Source: Paracyclopina nana (taxonomy: Eukaryota; Arthropoda; Copepoda; Cyclopoida; Cyclopettidae). Taken from it: a stretch of 64,000 nt of DNA. Position 1 is the first letter of the stretch. Every line of letters starts with the position of its first letter. The position numbers were made by a program, and so were the translations under genes. The notes under the pieces were generated by a model, which saw nothing but the letters and a program-made list of their open reading frames with translations, did no database searches and was not told the DNA's origin. Shown piece by piece: positions 59,101-64,000 of this stretch. The stretch is from the NCBI GenBank assembly GCA_019096065.1, contig JAGUCH010000001.1, forward strand, positions 5,890,001-5,954,000, given 5' to 3'.

Positions 59101-60980
59101 TTTTAAACAAGAGAACGTGCGGGATATTTGTCAAAAAATTATTGCACAGGAAATTTCAGCTGTCAGCACTGCAAATTTGTGGCTACATAAATGTTAATCA
59201 ATCGTACAAGCCCTGCTCAGCTGTGGCCACAGTTACTAATAGTAATGGAAATAGTGACGGCAACCTAAAGCCTACAAGCAAAAAGGGAATTTTTCGGAGA
59301 TTAACGACGACATCCAATGATAAATGGAGAATATTGGCTGAGCCCCCCAACCAAAAAAAGCTTGTAAAGCTGCCTTGGTCATTTGTTGGTCTGTAGCCTA
59401 AAATTACTTGGAAATCGGCCGCAATTTTAGAGTCCTGAATTGCTTGCAGACAGGCCAAATTCGTCTCGCTTACCCATGAGGTCACCGTCACAATAAGCAG
59501 TAGGGGTAGTAGAATGAAGTGCAAAGTTGTGGCCAAACTTTTATTATCTTCCCTGGCTAGCTGTGCAGAGTTGGTCGTGTAGTTTCGCTCCTCGCTTTTC
59601 TTGCTGATTTACGAGGCGTTTTTCTTTGAATATATTTTTAGACTCGATGGTCAATTCAATTTCAAAGTTCATAAATATTGACCACTTCTACGAACGTCTC
59701 CGCTTTTTTGGTGGCCAAAAGTATAAGAGGGTGAGAATTTTGATGAGCGACTCAAGCGGCCTAGGCACACTTGTCAAGCTGAACAAATCATTAATTGTCC
59801 AGCAGCTTTTTTTCCGTGTCAGTCCATCTCTACAGCCAAGTTAATGTCTGGCTCTTTTTCAAAGCCAGTTTCGAGCTGTAGTTACACCGTGGAAATAAAT
59901 GCCCTTTTGTTGAGCACATCTTTCCGACAAAAAGGCTCAGGAATGCTTTTGCAACTGAGGTCATCGGTTATTCCAAGCACATTTGGTGCCCTCGGGGAAG
60001 TTCTATTCTGGGTATTTACTTTTTTTCCCAATACACCCATGTAATATGCCCGAACTGCTAATTCGAGTTGGGCAGCCTTCGTCATCTGTATGCATGCCTG
60101 CCTACTCAATTTAAAATGGTTTTGTGCATGCCAACCAAAAAGACCCAAATGCAATCAGCTAATTAATTTAGCTATCAGCCGATGCCCACAGTGCTTTGAG
60201 GAGCTCAGATCTGATAAGACTGATCTTGCCACTTTTCTTGATGACCTGGAGGAGGGTCCATTATCAGTAAAACCTTCTTCAAACATTAACAATAGACCTC
60301 TAACTAGCCATGGCTGCAGTAGTAGGTACTAGCCACCATTTTTGATAAGATCTGTTGTTAGCTAGGACCCTTTTTTTATTTGGTTGGCTCTCTCTCTCTC
60401 CTTGCAGAAAAGTTAGGAGTAGTGGAATTTATTTCCACTCGAAGGCCGGCTATCCACACCAGCACCTCTTAGTACCGCCTCGGAGGAAATTTATTGCTTG
60501 GAAATAATCTGTATACAAAACACTGCACTGCTACCTACCCTCGTTTTGAGCCTGAAACTAGAAACCTCTGTTGCATTCAAAATATTTGGTCGACTGAAGC
60601 AGTAATGAAGCGAGGAGCTTTTAACGGTCACTTGGTTTTTTGGGTGGGTGGTGTTGGCAAGCTCGATGAAAGCCTTAGTTTCTTAGCCCGCGTGTATAAT
60701 GTGGAGTCAATTCATCTTGCTTAGCTAAATGTATCAAAAGAAGTCATAAATAAGCTGGCTTTTCCCCAGTTTTTCTGCTTCAATGCGCAATCTTTGTCGT
60801 GTGCTGCTTTTATGGGACCCCAATGACTTATTGTACATCTAGAGGGCTGGCAGAAAGAGAAAATTCCACTACTATATCTTTTAGGAGATAAGAGCGCAAG
60901 TTTGGGATTGTCATCAAGACACATAAAAATGGCTCAAGTTCCCATCCCTCGTTAATCTCAACCATTATCCTTTTTTTACA
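56163..60980. other. Presumed 5' intron / intergenic stretch before the LRR gene
   Basis: No coding exon supported. Contains the short duplicated motif at 58659-58685 and 58911-58937 and, at its end, the acceptor-like TTTTTTTACAG that would begin the 5'UTR exon of the LRR gene. Confidence 0.45.
58659..58937 (+). repeat. 27-bp direct repeat, 252 bp apart
   Basis: CCAGTAAAACTGATTGGTTT-ATGATCC at 58659-58685 recurs at 58911-58937 with one difference (C for T). The preceding 20-25 bp are also similar. Confidence 0.6.
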
Positions 60981-61012
60981 GGCTTGACACAAATGCGAAA
61001 AAAGCCTCTAAA

Positions 61013-62883
61013 ATGAAGACTTTACCAGTCCTAATTCTGGTGGCCTTTATGGGCCCAGTTACGGCCTTGGCCATGTGCCCAGAACGTTGCACTTGTGATG
61101 ATGTCAACTTGATTGTCACCTGCATCAAGGCTGGACTCGAGGTCATGCCGAATACCCTGAATCCCAGGCTGAGGACGATCGTATACAAATACAACAACTT
61201 TCCCACCGTCGATGTTTCCTTGAGGTTTGTAGTTTTTGTGACTGCCCTTGCAGTATGGTGCGATAACCGCAACCTATTATTTGCAGATTTCTGTCCAAGT
61301 TGGTGAACGTGGATTTGAGCCATAATAACATTGTGTCAGTGACAGAACGTGCCTTTGCGAGGCTGTCTGACCTCAAGGACCTCAAGTTGGATGGCAATAA
61401 AATAGGCCAAATCACTAATAACACGTTCTTCGGCCTTACGCACGCAGAGGTGATTTCCCTGCGATCCAACGAGATTGCCGAGCTGCCCGATCAACTGTTC
61501 AAGTTTGCACCGCTCCTGCAAAAAATCGATCTCGCTCGCAACAGGATCGGGGATGTTCACCAAGGGGCATTCCTTGGGCTTGATCAGCTCAAAATTCTGC
61601 ACTTGGAGGACAACTTTTTGACCCACGTCCCAATTGAGGCGCTGCAGCCTTTAACTGCTCTGGCCGAACTTCACCTCTCCGGGAACCCTCTGAAGGTCAT
61701 CCCGAGCCAAGCGTTCGTCAACTTTCGTGGCTTGGTGAGCCTCGATTTGACCTCCTGCAGGTTGACCGAAGTGCACAACCTTGCATTCAACGGACTCGGA
61801 ACGTTGAGAAGCCTCAAGCTGGCCGACAACAACCTCACCGACGTCCCAACCGAGGCCTTAAGACGCGTGCCGAACCTGCATAGCCTAACTTTGGGCCAAA
61901 ACCCATTCACCAATCTGAGGAGGGGCTCACTCGCCTCTCTTGGAGCCTTGAAGCGACTCGACATTTCGGGTTGTGGAAAATTGGCTGCCATCGAGGCCGA
62001 AGCCTTCAGAGGCTGCCAAGATCTCAAGCATGTTACCATTAGCCTCAACAGGGCTCTCGTGTTCATTGACGCTCAAGCTTTTGACCCGACCATGATTGGC
62101 CTGCACAGCCTTGATCTTGCCGACAACGGGCTTCAAGCTTTGCCGGCGACTTTGGTGCCGTGGCAGCGCCTCCGAAGCCTCGATCTCAGCGGCAACCCCT
62201 GGCATTGCAATTGCGACCTCGGCTTTGTGTCCACAGTGCTTGGCCATTTGGCAGCCAAGGCCAATAGCAGCGTTGACAAGGTCATCGCTGGGCAATGTGC
62301 CAGCCCTGAGGCCTTCCGAGGCCAGTCTCTCCACAACTGGAGGCAAGAGTGCAGCCAGAACGATGTCCTCGAGAAAGTTGAGGAGAAGCCAGTGCTCACT
62401 GCCAAAGAAGAAGTCAACACCAAAGATGCCATTATGCAGAGGCACGAGGCCTCGAACGCCACAGCTGTGATAGTGTCAGTGAGTATTGTGGTCACTGTGG
62501 TCTCCCTGACCATCCTCGTGTTTGCCTACTTGAAGTTTTGCAAGCACCAAGCTCAAGACTGGATCAAAGAGCTAAAGTGGAGAAGGCACGATGCTGCCTT
62601 AGCAAGGAAGAGTGGGCCTTACTTAAGCGGAGATAATTACATTTACACTTCTCCGAGGCTCCACCACACTTATGTGTATCATGGTCAGAGTCCATTACAT
62701 CAGCAATACCTTCAGAATAACACTACTAGCTCCACAAACACTGACTCCAACACAGAGGAGGAGTACTACTACGTATCTCACTACGGCCAACATTTACCCC
62801 AATGTGACACTGCTGTGGTCATGGCCAATGGCTTTGGCACGGTGGGCACCGTGGGCAAAAACATCCCCGTCACCGTGCTCTAA
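61013..62883 (+). CDS. Leucine-rich-repeat single-pass transmembrane protein
   Basis: Two coding exons, 61013-61224 and 61287-62883 (62-nt intron, phase 2); 602 aa. Signal peptide (MKTLPVLILVAFMGPVTALA); LRRNT cap CPERCTCDDVNLIVTC; about eleven typical 24-residue LRRs (e.g. LVNVDLSHNNIVSV, LKDLKLDGNKIGQI, LRSLDLSGNPWHCN); LRRCT cap with NPWHCNCDLGF and two further Cys; TM helix (AVIVSVSIVVTVVSLTILVF); tail of about 110 aa with Tyr-rich and His-rich parts (TSPRLHHTYVYHGQ; EEEYYYVSHYGQH). The last residues VTVL fit a class I PDZ ligand (T at -2, L at 0). There are no Ig or FN3 domains, which separates it from Kekkon and LRIT types. It is likely a cell-surface adhesion or signalling protein, possibly neural; exact orthology not assigned. 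Confidence 0.92.
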
Positions 62884-64000
62884 TGAAGCGTGTCTGCTCA
62901 ACCGAAAGAGAACTAAAAATTCAAAAGTGCTGTGAACTCATTTTCTCTCTATCTCCTTATCATCATTATTATTGCTTATTATTAATGAATTCGATACTAA
63001 TGTAACATAGACCATTGAAATATCGCTAAGCTATGTTTGAAAGATTGTTTCAAAGTGTCTTTCAAGACTCGAATGAAATTAAAAAGTGAAATTAAAAATG
63101 AAATACACTCATGGTAATTCATCTTTTTTATTGTGACTATTCTCCTTCTTGGTCTTATTACACTACAACTTGGGAAATGAGAACTTTTTACAACTTCTCT
63201 CTGGAGGCTTGCGAAGGGAGGAACATGTGTTGCTTACATGAAGAGTTTGTACGAGCTACTTTTTGAGGAGCAATCATGTGGCCGGCTACTATAACGTGCT
63301 GCTGCTCCTCCTCGTGATGAGACTCTAATAAAGTGCCTTTATTGTGGAGGTGTCCCCTCGCTATTAGCTCACTTTTATTGCGCTTGTACCTAGTGAATAT
63401 TTATGTGAGAAGTTCGGGGCATGGTAGCAAATCTCCCAAGTAGACAACTTAGACACTTCTTCTCGAGGAGCAGCAGAAAACTTTCAAATCTTGCTCGATT
63501 GTCGCATGTAAAACTTCTCTTCCCTATTCAAGCCTCTCTGGTAGTGTGTCTAAAATTAGCATATTTGCCGGAGATATCCTGGTGGTCTAATTTACTCCAC
63601 TCTATGCATGACTTTGGTATCATTAGTCAATCAAAGTCAATCAAAAATTCACCCCTTTGCTACTATAATTAACTCGGCGAAATCATGAGCTAGCGAATAA
63701 CCAATATGCTTCACAAGTAGGCTATGTGGTTAATTAGCACGAAAATTAGGCCAATAGCAAATTGCGGTTGTCAAAAGGATTCGCCATGATGGCGTGAAGG
63801 TAAATGACAATTGAGCATAAATTCGCCCTGTATGACTTTTATGACCCCCGTGCCATGATAGCAATTTTTAGATGGACGCCGCCGACAGATAGACATTGCA
63901 ATTTCATACTTTCACTTGGTGCCGCTTTGTATTTTATGCGCGCAGAATCGTCACAGACGATTTCCCCGCTGCACCAGCCTTGCTATACGGCCTATGTCAA
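62884..64000. other. 3' flank of the LRR gene
   Basis: Contains the 3'UTR, with no strong AATAAA near the stop (the closest is ATTAAA-like sequence around 63079-63097), then non-coding sequence to the window end. Confidence 0.5.

Noticed and set aside
59198-59536. Minus-strand frame with a hydrophobic start resembling a signal peptide
   Set aside because: Starts at TTG rather than ATG, shows no domain, and has no supporting splice structure.

Overview
The window is nuclear DNA from an invertebrate animal, most likely an arthropod and perhaps a crustacean. The signs are multi-exon genes with very short GT-AG introns (many 52-65 nt), arthropod-type tRNA-Ile(AAU) genes, long non-coding stretches, a gypsy/Ty3 retroelement with a baculovirus-F-like envelope, and several foldback elements. 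Nothing points to bacterial or organellar DNA. Species cannot be fixed from the sequence alone. For every gene called complete, I rebuilt the exons by hand by requiring splice consensus and matching codon phase at each junction.

Left part (1-11.5 kb): the 5' and middle exons of a degenerate lysyl-hydroxylase (PLOD)-like gene run off the left edge (minus). Next are a membrane-anchored Lin12/Notch-repeat mucin-like gene (plus), a 384-aa orphan single-pass membrane protein (minus), a CHCHD2/CHCHD10 mitochondrial twin-CX9C gene (plus), and a long-isoform TSC22/bunched transcription regulator (plus). Small inverted-repeat elements lie between them.

Middle (12-26 kb): a 14-exon adhesion GPCR (minus, 1263 aa) has an unusual ectodomain: CTLD, EGF-like, SUEL lectin, CTLD, CTLD, HRM, GAIN/GPS, then 7TM. 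Between its GPS and TM1 exons lie two phase-compatible exons. They could produce a single-pass isoform, or they could be a nested gene. Beyond a repeat-rich desert with a 1-kb foldback element is a separate, divergent 314-aa seven-TM receptor (minus).

Repeat block (26.2-35 kb): a 6,900-bp gypsy/Ty3 errantivirus-like element (minus) has identical 238-bp LTRs and a 4-bp target duplication. Its reverse transcriptase lacks the YxDD region, and its protease and envelope frames are interrupted. It sits between two arrays of the same ~25-bp minisatellite.

Right part (35-64 kb): mostly non-coding. It holds four tRNA-Ile(AAU) genes in both orientations around a PAN-PAN-CUB type II membrane protein gene (minus). 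At the right end is a leucine-rich-repeat single-pass receptor (plus, 602 aa) with a PDZ-ligand-like tail. A CpG-rich candidate promoter and non-coding first exon lies about 4.9 kb upstream of its start codon. The genes belong to unrelated pathways; several are cell-surface proteins, but there is no operon-like organisation.
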